DNA from: a virus
Reading direction: 5' to 3' (one strand)
Length of the DNA stretch: 36,903 nt
IMG/VR virus record: IMGVR_UViG_3300043449_000139
Span: 1-36,903 of that record
Below the pieces are notes generated by a model. It was not told where the DNA came from, did no database searches, and saw nothing but the letters and a program-made list of their open reading frames with translations. Both the position numbers and the translations under genes were made by a program. Positions 1-7,032 of this stretch are shown here, one piece after another. How positions within the stretch are numbered: the stretch's first letter is position 1; every line of letters begins with the position of its first letter.

Positions 1-132
1 AAGTCTGACAAAGAAATCATTGCGCTCCGTCTGACTCCACCCACAACAACAACTTCCCCGATTTTGCACAGAATATCATGGCACTCAAGGGAAGTGAGAC
101 GGCGACCTGTTGCTCCTTTAAACTTGGCAACA
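1..132. repeat. Left copy of terminal overlap (circular contig)
   Basis: Bases 7-132 are identical to 36778-36903, a 126-bp exact match. Going outward, bases 3 and 6 differ from 36774 and 36777, while 1-2 and 4-5 match. The overlap lies inside the ribonucleotide reductase gene and keeps its frame, so the sequence closes into a circle of about 36,771 bp. I read it as an assembly overlap of a circular or circularly permuted genome, not a biological terminal repeat, because it falls mid-gene with no packaging signature. Confidence 0.9.
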
Positions 133-743
133 CAGAATCTATAAAGCTCTTCCAAAGGTCCGGGTCCAGAAGCACGTCCACCGAAGGTCTTGAGTCTTGC
201 TCCGGCAGGTCGAACTCTTGATACGTCGAACTTTGGAATCTCGCCAGCGTATAAAAGAGCCAAGAGTTGGCGAAGTGATTTTGCCCATCCTTCTTTAGAA
301 TCCGACACAACAATAGAACTCTTACTATCAAACAACTGCTCCGGGACTTCAGGTAATTTCTTAACATATTGTTGCTCCACAGAAAAACCGACACCAGTGC
401 CACAGAGAAGGATATACATCGCTTCGTCAAAGGCTTTAGGGTCATCAATCGGTAAATATGAACAGTTAAATGCAGCTACGTTCTGACGCTCTAGCGCAGG
501 TCCTGCTGTCATTACTGCTCTCATACTAGGTACTACAGATAAATCGTTTACAGCTTGTTCTAGTTCACTGCGCAATTCTTTTGTAAGTGTGTAGTTTTGT
601 TTTGTTGCTAGATGCTTCTCCATGAAATCAAAATATCGAGCCACTGTCTCATTCCAGTGTTCACGACGACCTTTATCGTCAAGATAGCGACTGTATCTTG
701 ATTTAGCAATAAAAGTGTTGTACGGAGTCATTGTGTATGGCAT
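1..743 (-). CDS. nrdJ: Class II (B12-dependent) ribonucleotide reductase, N-terminal part (cut by contig end)
   Basis: This is the first part of an adenosylcobalamin-dependent ribonucleotide reductase, which makes deoxyribonucleotides for phage DNA synthesis. I chose the ATG at 743 because AAAGAGG sits a short distance upstream. The frame is open to base 1 and continues, through the terminal overlap, into the reading frame at 36815, giving a joined protein of 634 aa. Residues around 92-96 (FNCSY) hold C94, the likely partner of the N-terminal redox cysteine (C119 in the Lactobacillus leichmannii enzyme). CGTGVGFSVE follows about 20 residues later. The monomeric L. leichmannii enzyme is 739 aa, so this is a compact version. 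The 51-aa gene at 747-902 ends 3 bases upstream, so the two are probably co-translated. A different minus-strand frame, open at 17-448, is a shadow of this gene. Confidence 0.92.
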   Translation of the reverse strand, partial: MPYTMTPYNTFIAKSRYSRYLDDKGRREHWNETVARYFDFMEKHLATKQNYTLTKELRSELEQAVNDLSVVPSMRAVMTAGPALERQNVAAFNCSYLPIDDPKAFDEAMYILLCGTGVGFSVEQQYVKKLPEVPEQLFDSKSSIVVSDSKEGWAKSLRQLLALLYAGEIPKFDVSRVRPAGARLKTFGGRASGPGPLEELYRFCVAKFKGATGRRLTSLECHDILCKIGEVVVVGGVRRSAMISLSD

Positions 744-746
744 ATT

Positions 747-902
747 TTATAAAACCTCTTTTTCTAGTCTATCGGCATTGTCCTCAATTTTATCTGAGAA
801 CATCTCTACGATTTCTTCACTGCTGATGTTTAAAAGCTCTAAGAGTGTTATCTCATCTAAGGCAATCAATCGTTCTTTTATTTCATGAAGCAGTAAAGGC
901 AT
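747..902 (-). CDS. Small acidic helical protein, 51 aa
   Basis: An ATG at 902 opens a 51-aa frame ending 3 bases before the reductase start. The protein is Leu/Glu-rich and probably all-helical: it begins MPLLLHEIKERL and has the segment LLNISSEEIVEMFSDKIED. The pattern resembles short phage proteins with an L-DISSEDIVDRFEDRIEE-like core that are common beside replication genes. No function is known to me. AGAAAGAAAG upstream could serve as the ribosome site. Its position in an unbroken run of minus-strand genes supports it being real. Confidence 0.7.
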   Translation of the reverse strand: MPLLLHEIKERLIALDEITLLELLNISSEEIVEMFSDKIEDNADRLEKEVL

Positions 903-912
903 CTTTCTCTTT

Positions 913-1206
913 CTATTTGTTGTAATACATATCGTTTACTTCATCGTAATGCGTGATGAGGTATTCAATATAATGCTGTGCTTTTTCTAAATCCTGACGA
1001 CCTGCTTTGTAAGGAAATCGAAGTAAGTATTTTAACACATTTGCTGACCAAGGGTCAAGTCCGTATGCAGCCATAACGTCCCAAGGCTGAATAGCAGCTA
1101 CTTTGTAGTGACTACCACCTACCTGACGGGAAAGACTGTCTCCACAGTCCTCCTGACCGTCTGTATAACCGTAAGGATAAGGCATTGCTACTGGTGAATT
1201 ATCCAA
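913..1206 (-). CDS. DUF3310 family protein (SaV-like)
   Basis: This 97-aa protein has the DUF3310 signature: QVGGSHYK, then IQPWDVMAAYGLD, NVLKYLLRF and a C-terminal DLEKAQHYIEYLI helix. The family is widespread in phages, is often labelled nucleotide kinase without direct proof, and lies near nucleotide metabolism genes, as here beside the reductase. I accept a TTG start at 1206 because GGAGGT lies about 8 bases upstream. The next in-frame ATG (1185) has no visible ribosome site. The start overlaps the end of the DnaQ-like exonuclease by 8 bases, suggesting translational coupling. Confidence 0.82.
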   Translation of the reverse strand: MDNSPVAMPYPYGYTDGQEDCGDSLSRQVGGSHYKVAAIQPWDVMAAYGLDPWSANVLKYLLRFPYKAGRQDLEKAQHYIEYLITHYDEVNDMYYNK

Positions 1207-1936
1207 GATGTTTTACCTCCACAGTTTTTTTAATTGATTTAGTTCCTTGCGCCCAGCTTCCGCAATCTCTGCATTGATAACGCTGATAAGAACCAGTTGT
1301 TGAAACTGCTGTACCACGCTTTTGAAGATGCGTAGAACCACAAGTAGGACACCCAGTAATATCTTGATACAGGTTACGATTAGGTGCGTTCTTAATCCAA
1401 GGCAGAAGATTATCGTAAAGACTCTCTAGTAACACTACGTCTTGAATGTTGTACTCTTCCATCCTCTTCCACGCATCTTTATCGCCGTTCATGCACTTAA
1501 CCCACAAGTCATGTCCTTCGTGTGCGTGTTTCTTTCCTAGCCCCAGACGTTGAGAAACATAATCCAACTTATTGCTAGGAAACCTAAAATTACTACGAAC
1601 CACACGCAATAGGTCAATCTGTTTATAAGGCGATGGAGGAAGTAACTTGGTGAGGAGAAATTCCTTGTTGAGAGTAGGAATATCAAACTTAGTTCCATTG
1701 TAATGAATAACAGCATCAGCAGATTCCAGAAGAGCATGGATACCTTTCAACATTGTTTTAGGTTTAGATTGGTGAACAGAATCAAAATAGATGTCATCTT
1801 CACCAAGCCACTTAGCTGCATAGCATAGTGTTTTTGACGATTCCATGATTTGATTAATCGATACATTTTGTTGCCACAGCCCCCAACAATGCACCGTGTT
1901 TGGGGATGTTTCTATGTCAAGAAGCAGAATACGCAT
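1199..1936 (-). CDS. DnaQ-fold 3'-5' exonuclease with C-terminal zinc ribbon
   Basis: A 245-aa RNase H-like exonuclease. It shows the DEDD motifs: LLLDIETSP near the N-terminus (D7, E9), HYNGTKFDIPTL (Exo II, N and D) and YNIQDVVLLESL (Exo III Asp). After about residue 190 a four-cysteine zinc ribbon follows: CPTCG, then YQCRDCG. The core resembles the predicted 3'-5' exonucleases of the RNase_H_2 group found in phages. It is separate from the proofreading domain of the split polymerase and may act in repair or nucleic acid turnover. Its start overlaps by 20 bases the end of the endonuclease VII-like gene upstream, and it is coupled to the DUF3310 gene downstream. Confidence 0.85.
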   Translation of the reverse strand: MRILLLDIETSPNTVHCWGLWQQNVSINQIMESSKTLCYAAKWLGEDDIYFDSVHQSKPKTMLKGIHALLESADAVIHYNGTKFDIPTLNKEFLLTKLLPPSPYKQIDLLRVVRSNFRFPSNKLDYVSQRLGLGKKHAHEGHDLWVKCMNGDKDAWKRMEEYNIQDVVLLESLYDNLLPWIKNAPNRNLYQDITGCPTCGSTHLQKRGTAVSTTGSYQRYQCRDCGSWAQGTKSIKKTVEVKHLG

Positions 1937-2312
1937 TTAGATACTCCATAAGTTTGTTTAATCGTGCTGTTGAATCTTCTACAAGCCCCAGCGCCATATT
2001 ACATTTATCACATAACAACTTACGAACAGTTCCTGTTTTATGACAGTGGTCAACATTTAAAGGACGGCGATGGTGTTCTTTTGCACAGATAAAACAAACA
2101 CCATTTTGTTCTTTAAACATTTTATCATAGTCGTCAACACTAATACCATATTTCTGTTTTAGTTTTGTTTTTCGACTCGACTGTTTTACAGCTTCGGGGT
2201 TATTTTTAGACCATTCTCTAGCTTTCTGATTACAACATTTCTTACACGCTAAATTACGGATATAAAACTCTGTTAGGTTTTTTTCAACTTTACAGGTCTT
2301 ACATATTTTCAT
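1917..2312 (-). CDS. Endonuclease VII-like HNH endonuclease
   Basis: A 131-aa protein with two zinc-binding halves. The N-terminus has CKTCKVEK and CKKCC. The C-terminal part is the Endonuclease_7 core: YGISVDDYDKMF, then CFICAKEHH, NVDHCHKTGTVRKLLCDKCN. The His-Me finger DHCH is intact. T4 endonuclease VII resolves branched DNA, but short stand-alone versions like this are typically homing endonucleases. It starts with an ATGA overlap to the upstream hypothetical gene, and its 3' end overlaps the start of the exonuclease gene. A paralogue of the same family lies on the other strand at 16702-17112. Confidence 0.87.
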   Translation of the reverse strand: MKICKTCKVEKNLTEFYIRNLACKKCCNQKAREWSKNNPEAVKQSSRKTKLKQKYGISVDDYDKMFKEQNGVCFICAKEHHRRPLNVDHCHKTGTVRKLLCDKCNMALGLVEDSTARLNKLMEYLNAYSAS

Positions 2313-2602
2313 TCGTCATCGCCCCAATCATCAAATAATGAATCGATTGATTGTTCACGCTTACGATGTTGAAGAATCATTTCAAATTCTTTTTTGCTGA
2401 TGCTGTATTCTTTATCACGACCAGAAGGATAGTCAGAAATAAACAACACTTTTTCAGAAATTCCATAACCGTATTGAGCAGACAAAAAGTCAGCACACTT
2501 TAGGATAATATTAGTCCATGACTCAAAATCTTCAACAGTAAATTCTTTAGTAATACGACCATCAACATCTTCTAGTTCAAACTTTACTTGCATCATATCC
2601 AT
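2309..2602 (-). CDS. Hypothetical acidic protein, 97 aa
   Basis: Not recognised. The 97-aa product is acidic and ends SLFDDWGDDE, an acidic-aromatic tail like those by which phage SSBs and replication accessory proteins contact partners; that comparison is inference. A mid-section (TVEDFESWTNIILKCADFL) looks helical. The start at 2602 has AGGAG a short distance upstream. The stop overlaps the HNH start by 4 bases (ATGA). Confidence 0.72.
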   Translation of the reverse strand: MDMMQVKFELEDVDGRITKEFTVEDFESWTNIILKCADFLSAQYGYGISEKVLFISDYPSGRDKEYSISKKEFEMILQHRKREQSIDSLFDDWGDDE

Positions 2603-2612
2603 TTTGTTTCTC

Positions 2613-2945
2613 CTATTGTGCCATTAAATCAAAAAACAGTTCTGCATCAACTACTGCTAATGGTTTACAGTTATTTTGTTTAATAATAACTATTGGTTCA
2701 CCATCACCATGTTTTTTGCATTGCTCGTAATAGTTGTAGACGGCAATCTTTGCTAAAGACTTACATTCAAATGTTGCTGGCATTTCTTCCTTAGCAAACT
2801 GAGACATCACAACATCTTCACCATGACTACCCATCGGACAGCTTCGTAAGTCCTTGTCCGTCAGTTGTGGATACCTCGCCAGTAACTGCTTTACTGTCCA
2901 TTGCTGTAGCAGTCGCCCTTTGTTTTTTGCGGAGCTTGTTTTCAA
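2613..2945 (-). CDS. Predicted PD-(D/E)XK nuclease (resolvase-like)
   Basis: This 110-aa protein begins KTSSAKNKGRLLQQW and continues with GEDVVMSQFA and ATFECKSLAKIAVYNYYEQ. The E-D...ECK arrangement fits a PD-(D/E)XK active site, with Asp/Glu of GEDV and the E-x-K of ECK. Comparable small phage proteins are annotated as endonucleases or Holliday junction resolvases. The start is a TTG at 2945, supported by AAAGGA 9-10 bases upstream; no suitable ATG exists. This places its first 39 codons inside the preceding gene (2827-3279) in another frame. A role in debranching or degrading DNA during replication fits its neighbours. Confidence 0.75.
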   Translation of the reverse strand: MKTSSAKNKGRLLQQWTVKQLLARYPQLTDKDLRSCPMGSHGEDVVMSQFAKEEMPATFECKSLAKIAVYNYYEQCKKHGDGEPIVIIKQNNCKPLAVVDAELFFDLMAQ

Positions 2946-3279
2946 GTTTTATTTCCTTTACTTTTGTAAGCATCTTCTTAGGGATGGTAATACTGTTATT
3001 ACACATTCCAACGGTGATAGTCCCTGCGAGTTCTATTTGTTCATCATCTTCAAACACAACAAACCCAACTGACTTACACTTTAAATCTTCACGCTTTGCT
3101 TCGTGCCATTCACCTTGAGCAAGTGCGTCTAACCACTCAACTAAGACGAGCTTGGTGGTGTCCAGACTTGATTTAGGCTTCTTTGGAGCCACAGGAGTTG
3201 TGCGTTCTCCAACACTCGCTGCTGGTCGCCCTCGTAGGCTTTGAGGACTGCTTGATATAGTTCGTTTTCGTTTGTACAT
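2827..3279 (-). CDS. Conserved-type hypothetical protein overlapping both neighbours
   Basis: A 150-aa frame whose core, about residues 42-110, looks like a known small phage family: VLVEWLDALAQGEWHE, then KSVGFVVFEDDEQIELAG and SITIPKKMLTKVKEI. The N-terminal 40 residues are basic and low-complexity (KRKRTISSSPQSLRGRP) and are encoded inside the exonuclease gene in another frame. The C-terminal 39 residues overlap the nuclease gene. The only ATG is at 3279, with AAGGA upstream. No ATG, GTG or TTG lies near the core's N-terminus, so either the long overlaps are real or a non-standard start is used. Function unknown. Confidence 0.68.
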   Translation of the reverse strand: MYKRKRTISSSPQSLRGRPAASVGERTTPVAPKKPKSSLDTTKLVLVEWLDALAQGEWHEAKREDLKCKSVGFVVFEDDEQIELAGTITVGMCNNSITIPKKMLTKVKEIKLENKLRKKQRATATAMDSKAVTGEVSTTDGQGLTKLSDG

Positions 3280-3824
3280 TCTTTAAGAATCCTTTTAGCT
3301 TTAACAGGACCAATACCCTTCAGTCCAATGATGTTATCAATCCTATCGCCAGTGAGTATCTGAGTGTAAAAAGCAGTTAAGCCTTCAAACTCTGAGACAT
3401 AATACTTTTCTTTCTTCCGGTAATTGTAATGCCAACCTCTAAATTGATTAAGGTCTTTGTCAATATGAACCATGATGGTTTCATCTTCAGGAACTGCGTA
3501 AGCAGCAATACCAACGGCATCGTCTGCTTCAATTCCTTGAACAACAGTAAAGCCCCACGATGTCACTAAATGACAACGCAGTGCTTTTAAATGAACAGGT
3601 TTTTCAGATACTCTCTGACCCTTGTACGGAACTGTAACTGCAATAGCATCACGGAAGTTACCTTTGCCCGTTAGGAAGCCCTTGTAATCTTCACAGTCCA
3701 ATTCCATACAAAGTTCAGTCATTGTTTCCTCAAGTCTTGCTATCGCAATAGCTTCCTCTGTATCGTTACTAGAGAAACCTACTGCGTAGCAAAGGCTATC
3801 AGCATCAATGAGAGCAGTTATCAC
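3141..3824 (-). CDS. 5'-3' exonuclease (FEN/T7 gp6-like)
   Basis: A 227-aa flap-endonuclease-family protein, expected to remove RNA primers and degrade DNA 5' to 3'. Metal-binding motifs are visible in order: ALIDADSL near the N-terminus, GIEADDAVGIAA near residue 97, HIDKDLNQF, then TGDRIDNIIGLKGIGPVKAKRIL, which combines metal-binding Asp residues with the helix-hairpin-helix DNA-binding element. The start is a GTG at 3824 in a GTGA overlap with the SSB gene, so the pair is translationally coupled. Its last 139 bases also carry the start of the next gene in another frame. Confidence 0.9.
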   Translation of the reverse strand: MITALIDADSLCYAVGFSSNDTEEAIAIARLEETMTELCMELDCEDYKGFLTGKGNFRDAIAVTVPYKGQRVSEKPVHLKALRCHLVTSWGFTVVQGIEADDAVGIAAYAVPEDETIMVHIDKDLNQFRGWHYNYRKKEKYYVSEFEGLTAFYTQILTGDRIDNIIGLKGIGPVKAKRILKECTNENELYQAVLKAYEGDQQRVLENAQLLWLQRSLNQVWTPPSSS

Positions 3825-4243
3825 AGGATGTCGTTGTCCAAGTCTTCAATCGAAGTATCGTCATCACCACTAGCGTTATACTTCACTAAGTCAGTAATGA
3901 TAATCTTGGATAAAGATGCAGATACACCATCCTTGTTTTTCCACTTCCAGCTATAAGGCTTAATCAAAGCAATTGCTTTAGAGCCGTTACCAACTACATC
4001 TTTAATCTCGTTACCATCTTTGTCAAATGGCTGGATAGCGTAGTTTGACTTCACTGTCAAGAACCAACCCTTTTCAGGTTTGTCTTCACGCTTGCGTGGT
4101 GCAAGACCAATAGACTCCAACGCTTCAACGGCTGCTGTGGACAGGTTAGCCAAATCACATTGGAACTTGCCACTCATGTCGTTTACTTTGTCAAAAAAAG
4201 CCCACTGAACTTCTGCTTGAATCTTAACTGGTTTCAATTCCAT
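3821..4243 (-). CDS. Single-stranded DNA-binding protein (T7 gp2.5-like)
   Basis: A 140-aa protein with an OB-fold-like basic and aromatic core (AFFDKVNDMSGKFQCDLANL, GWFLTVKSNYAIQPF) and an acidic C-terminal tail ending SIEDLDNDIL. This tail is the hallmark of gp2.5-type SSBs, which use it to contact polymerase and helicase. It covers ssDNA during replication and recombination. AAGGAG lies 8 bases before the ATG, one of the strongest ribosome sites on this strand, consistent with high expression. A large AT-rich palindrome (4285-4314) lies just upstream. Confidence 0.85.
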   Translation of the reverse strand: MELKPVKIQAEVQWAFFDKVNDMSGKFQCDLANLSTAAVEALESIGLAPRKREDKPEKGWFLTVKSNYAIQPFDKDGNEIKDVVGNGSKAIALIKPYSWKWKNKDGVSASLSKIIITDLVKYNASGDDDTSIEDLDNDIL

Positions 4244-4284
4244 TTTAAATCTCCTTATCTACTACGTTTAGAAATACTGCCTGT

Positions 4285-4314
4285 TTATTATACAACAGAT
4301 TTTCTGTATAATAA
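4285..4314. repeat. AT-rich palindrome upstream of the SSB gene
   Basis: Perfect 10-bp inverted repeat: TTATTATACA (4285-4294) and TGTATAATAA (4305-4314) around a 10-base loop. An inner CAGA/TCTG pair can extend the stem with a small bulge. Each arm contains a TATAAT hexamer, one per strand. I see no acceptable -35 at 17 bp on the minus strand and no T-run, so it is neither a clear promoter nor a standard terminator. It could be an operator, an RNA processing hairpin or a replication signal. Confidence 0.7.
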
Positions 4315-4333
4315 TTCCACTATGTGAAATAGT

Positions 4334-4519
4334 TTAATGTAAATGCTCACCTGAGTTTGGCACAAAACCAATTAGATTATCCTCTTCTATATCAGAAAGA
4401 GCATTGTTTAAAAAGTCATGTGTTTCATCTAACTGGAAAGAAGATTCTAGTTTATAGGTGTTATCTTTGTAGGCGGTAATGACAATCATTCCTTCTACGT
4501 TATCGTCTACTTTGTTCAT
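4334..4519 (-). CDS. Hypothetical small acidic protein, 61 aa
   Basis: Not recognised. I place the start at the ATG at 4519, which overlaps the polymerase stop codon as TAATG. A longer TTG start at 4537 is possible but would lie fully inside the polymerase gene. The product is acidic (NKVDDNVEG near the start; DIEEDN later) with alternating hydrophobic stretches (GMIVITAYKDNTYKLESSF) suggesting beta strands. It lies between the polymerase and SSB genes, so a replication-linked role is possible but unproven. Confidence 0.6.
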   Translation of the reverse strand: MNKVDDNVEGMIVITAYKDNTYKLESSFQLDETHDFLNNALSDIEEDNLIGFVPNSGEHLH

Positions 4520-5403
4520 TAATGGCTTTCGCTCCAATTTGTTCCTACACTATACTCCGCATCCATAGGACATCGTGTTTTTAAAACCATCCCTGCAATC
4601 CTTGCTGCTTCGACACAGGTTTTACCAACGATTTCAGCGTAGGCTTGCGGAGTTTCAATCTGTATTTCATCGTGTACCCATGCAACAAGTCTATAAGGTA
4701 TTTTGTTCGTCCTGAGCATTTTCGTGGTTTCAATAATCCACTGCTTGGCGACAATAGCTCCAGCGCCTTGTAAGAGTGTATTGACTGCCGAATGTGCGGA
4801 ACGAATGTTAAGTCTCCTACCGTCAAGACCCGGAAGCGTCCCCGTTGCAGACAATCTTTCAACCTTATCACGAAGACTTTTGAGTTTTGGCATTGCTTTG
4901 AGATACCGATTAATAACGGCTTGTCCTTCTCTCGCTGAACAACCAAGAATCTGACCAATTTTTGCGCCACCCGCCCCGTAAAGAAATGCGAACCCAAAAC
5001 GCTTGGCTTCTCCTCGACTGGAAAGACCCGCTGCTTGGCGGTTTTTCTCATGGATGTCTCCTGATAATAATGTATTTGTATAATCTTCGTCTTGCATATA
5101 ATGTGCTAAACAACGAAGTTCTAATTGTGCTAAGTCAATACCAACTAAAGCATTGCCTATCTCTACTGTCCACAATGCACGACACTCTTTTCCATATGCT
5201 GCGTCCATGTTCGGTACTTGCGCCATATTGGGCGACATATGTGTAGCTCTGCCACTAATAGCGCCATTGGTAATGACACGACCATGAACCCTACCGTCAT
5301 CCTTAACCGCTTCTAGCCACGATTCAATCTGTGCTATCCGCTTCTGAAGCATTAAGTATTCTTTTAAACTTTCAGCACATTGTTTAAGTTCTGGATTAGC
5401 CAT
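4519..5403 (-). CDS. Family A DNA polymerase, polymerase-domain half (split gene)
   Basis: This 294-aa chain carries the T7 gp5-type polymerase palm and fingers. Motif A is GIDLAQLELRCLAH (D90). Motif B spans residues 130-143 with R130, K134 and Y142 (RGEAKRFGFAFLYG). Motif C is AWVHDEIQIE (H244, D245, E246). All catalytic residues are present. It starts at a region equivalent to the late thumb (KEYLMLQKRIAQ), so it lacks the exonuclease domain and part of the thumb, which are encoded separately at 5876-6667 in another frame. Its ATG at 5403 lies within the last codons of the HNH gene (8-base overlap), so translation probably depends on reinitiation. Removing 5395-5878 would restore one 554-aa polymerase. 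Confidence 0.93.
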   Translation of the reverse strand: MANPELKQCAESLKEYLMLQKRIAQIESWLEAVKDDGRVHGRVITNGAISGRATHMSPNMAQVPNMDAAYGKECRALWTVEIGNALVGIDLAQLELRCLAHYMQDEDYTNTLLSGDIHEKNRQAAGLSSRGEAKRFGFAFLYGAGGAKIGQILGCSAREGQAVINRYLKAMPKLKSLRDKVERLSATGTLPGLDGRRLNIRSAHSAVNTLLQGAGAIVAKQWIIETTKMLRTNKIPYRLVAWVHDEIQIETPQAYAEIVGKTCVEAARIAGMVLKTRCPMDAEYSVGTNWSESH

Positions 5404-5875
5404 GATTCACAAACCCACAATGTAGTTCTTCTCTTTTTTGTTGCACGGCTTTTGCTGCTTCTTCAACAGTATTAAATAATCCTAAATAATGCTTTGTCCC
5501 AGACTGTCGTATCTCAGCGGAAAACTTCCCACGAAAATGAGGGTAAACCCCTTTTACACCTGTTGTGCTGTTTCTTTTTACTGGTCTATTCCACTGATTT
5601 TGACATCTAGTAACTTCTCGAAGATTAGTAATCCGGTTATCTAGTTTATTGTTATTTATATGGTCAATCTCTACAGGAAAATAACCGTAGTGTTTAAAAA
5701 ATATTAAACGATGAATTGTATAAATTTTACCATCAACTTTAACTCGTTTATATCCGTCTCTGAAAAGATAGCCTGCTTCTTTATCTTTTACAGGATTATT
5801 TCGTTTGTCCTCTTTCCAGAACAGAACTCCGTCTACTTCATAAAATAATGTGTTTAATCTATCTACTGTTAACAT
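5396..5875 (-). CDS. HNH homing endonuclease with AP2-like domain, splitting the polymerase gene
   Basis: A 159-aa protein with an HNH_3-type nuclease core at residues 52-90: IHRLIFFKHYGYFP, EIDHINNNKLDNRITNLREVT (D71, H72, N80). An AP2-like DNA-binding domain follows at 105-145 (GVKGVYPHFRGKFSAEI...LGLFNTVEEAA). The gene fills the 484-base insertion in the polymerase gene almost exactly. Its ATG follows the TAA of the exonuclease half directly, and its own stop overlaps the start of the polymerase half. That leaves no room for a group I intron core, so it behaves like an intronless homing gene that splits its host gene, as known for mobE in the nrdA gene of Aeromonas phage Aeh1. Confidence 0.92.
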   Translation of the reverse strand: MLTVDRLNTLFYEVDGVLFWKEDKRNNPVKDKEAGYLFRDGYKRVKVDGKIYTIHRLIFFKHYGYFPVEIDHINNNKLDNRITNLREVTRCQNQWNRPVKRNSTTGVKGVYPHFRGKFSAEIRQSGTKHYLGLFNTVEEAAKAVQQKREELHCGFVNHG

Positions 5876-6667
5876 TTAGTTTTCCTGTATTATTTCATCA
5901 AGAACATTCTCATCAATAATTATACTGCCTTTTTCCGTGAATTTCTTGGCTTTCCAGCCTTTTTCGATGAGTCTTTCGGCGATTTGCTGACGGCTGCCGG
6001 GGTTGAACGGCTCGATGATGTCCCGAAGAGGCTTGCCCGATGTTTTGTGAACCCGACCGCTGGTAACTTTATCGGGGAAGATTGAAGCCATTTCAACCTG
6101 AATAGTGTCCAGCTTAGTTTTAAGTACAGATAATAATTGTAAAGCCCCAGCTTCATTGAGTTTGAAGCCGTTTCTTTCTTGCTCCGCAATGATGATTGCG
6201 ACCTCGTGTTCGAGCTTGATACTTTCTTTTGAATAGTCATTCTTCATCTCCTGAGTTAAATGTTCATACAGCTTCTTTGTTACTAAAGTATCTTGAATAC
6301 AATACTTTTCCATCTCCTTTGTAAGACCACCATCAAAGTCAGTGAACTCGCCTTTAGCAAATCCCAATCTTTGTCCCCAAGCAGCAAGGCTGTGTCCGTC
6401 TTCTAAGCTAGGGTTATACAACCTAGACAGCACTAGCGTATCCACTACCTGTGCCTTTTTCACAGTAATACCCCAAACTCGTTTCAATACTGGGAAGTCA
6501 AAGAAGATGCCGTTATGCGCCACAATCTCTGAAGTATGATTCATATAAAACTGCAGTCCTGCTGGTTCGTCCCAAACTAAGACCAAATCAGTTTCAACCT
6601 CACGAGTAACTACGCACCAAATCTTGTCATGTGCTAGATTGGTTTCAATATCAAGAATTATTCTCAT
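5876..6667 (-). CDS. Family A DNA polymerase, 3'-5' exonuclease half (split gene)
   Basis: A 263-aa chain with the proofreading exonuclease of a T7-type polymerase: Exo I ILDIETN (D6, E8), Exo II AHNGIFFDFPVL (N52, D57) and Exo III YCIQDTLV (Y122, D126). The thumb follows (KLEHEVAIIIAEQERNGF, then KKFTEKGSIIIDENVLDEI). It stops at TAA (5878-5876), after which the HNH gene starts at once. The sequence just before the stop aligns without gaps to the T7 polymerase sequence that continues in the other half, as I recall that protein. No T7-like thioredoxin-binding insert is apparent. The ATG at 6667 overlaps the upstream gene by 4 bases. Confidence 0.93.
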   Translation of the reverse strand: MRIILDIETNLAHDKIWCVVTREVETDLVLVWDEPAGLQFYMNHTSEIVAHNGIFFDFPVLKRVWGITVKKAQVVDTLVLSRLYNPSLEDGHSLAAWGQRLGFAKGEFTDFDGGLTKEMEKYCIQDTLVTKKLYEHLTQEMKNDYSKESIKLEHEVAIIIAEQERNGFKLNEAGALQLLSVLKTKLDTIQVEMASIFPDKVTSGRVHKTSGKPLRDIIEPFNPGSRQQIAERLIEKGWKAKKFTEKGSIIIDENVLDEIIQEN

Positions 6668-7032
6668 TCGATGATTGTAACCAAATCCGTAAGACTAATC
6701 AAGTACATTCTAGAAGTGTTGTTATCTCCACCACGAACCATTCTTGGCATATTATCGCCAATGTAGTAGCGCAGTTTAGCTACCGGAAACACCAGCGTCA
6801 TGACAATCTCATCACCTTTAGCAAGGTTATGAAACCAGTAGTCTGCTTCGGTAGTGGCAATACCACTAGGACGACCACGACTTTCAAATTCAATAGCAAT
6901 GTTGCCAGTAGACTTCCACATATCTCGCTCAGTCTTAACTTCTATTTTGCTGTTCTGCAACATATCCGCTACTTTTTTCTCAAACACTTGTCCATATTGT
7001 AGGTCAAGGTCAAATCTTTTATCGTTGTTCAT
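6664..7032 (-). CDS. Predicted nuclease-like protein (possible PD-(D/E)XK fold)
   Basis: A 122-aa protein from the ATG at 7032, chosen because it forms an ATGA overlap with the membrane protein gene upstream. Features: YGQVFEKKVADML helix, KIEVKTERDMWKSTGN, then IAIEFESRGRPSGIATTEADYWFH. The EVK / IEFESRGRPSG / ADYW pattern recalls a phage family annotated as PD-(D/E)XK-like or hypothetical. I can see candidate acidic and lysine residues but cannot prove the fold. It precedes the polymerase with a 4-base overlap, so it is part of the replication operon. Confidence 0.62.
   Translation of the reverse strand: MNNDKRFDLDLQYGQVFEKKVADMLQNSKIEVKTERDMWKSTGNIAIEFESRGRPSGIATTEADYWFHNLAKGDEIVMTLVFPVAKLRYYIGDNMPRMVRGGDNNTSRMYLISLTDLVTIIE

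Noticed and set aside
17-448. Minus-strand 143-aa frame at the left end
   Set aside because: It is in the wrong frame relative to the reductase, whose motifs are read in the frame open from 743 to base 1.
5396-5878. Group I intron carrying the HNH gene in the polymerase gene
   Set aside because: The insertion is 484 bases and the HNH frame fills nearly all of it. No space remains for a catalytic intron core, and the 5' edge lacks the usual U before the insertion.
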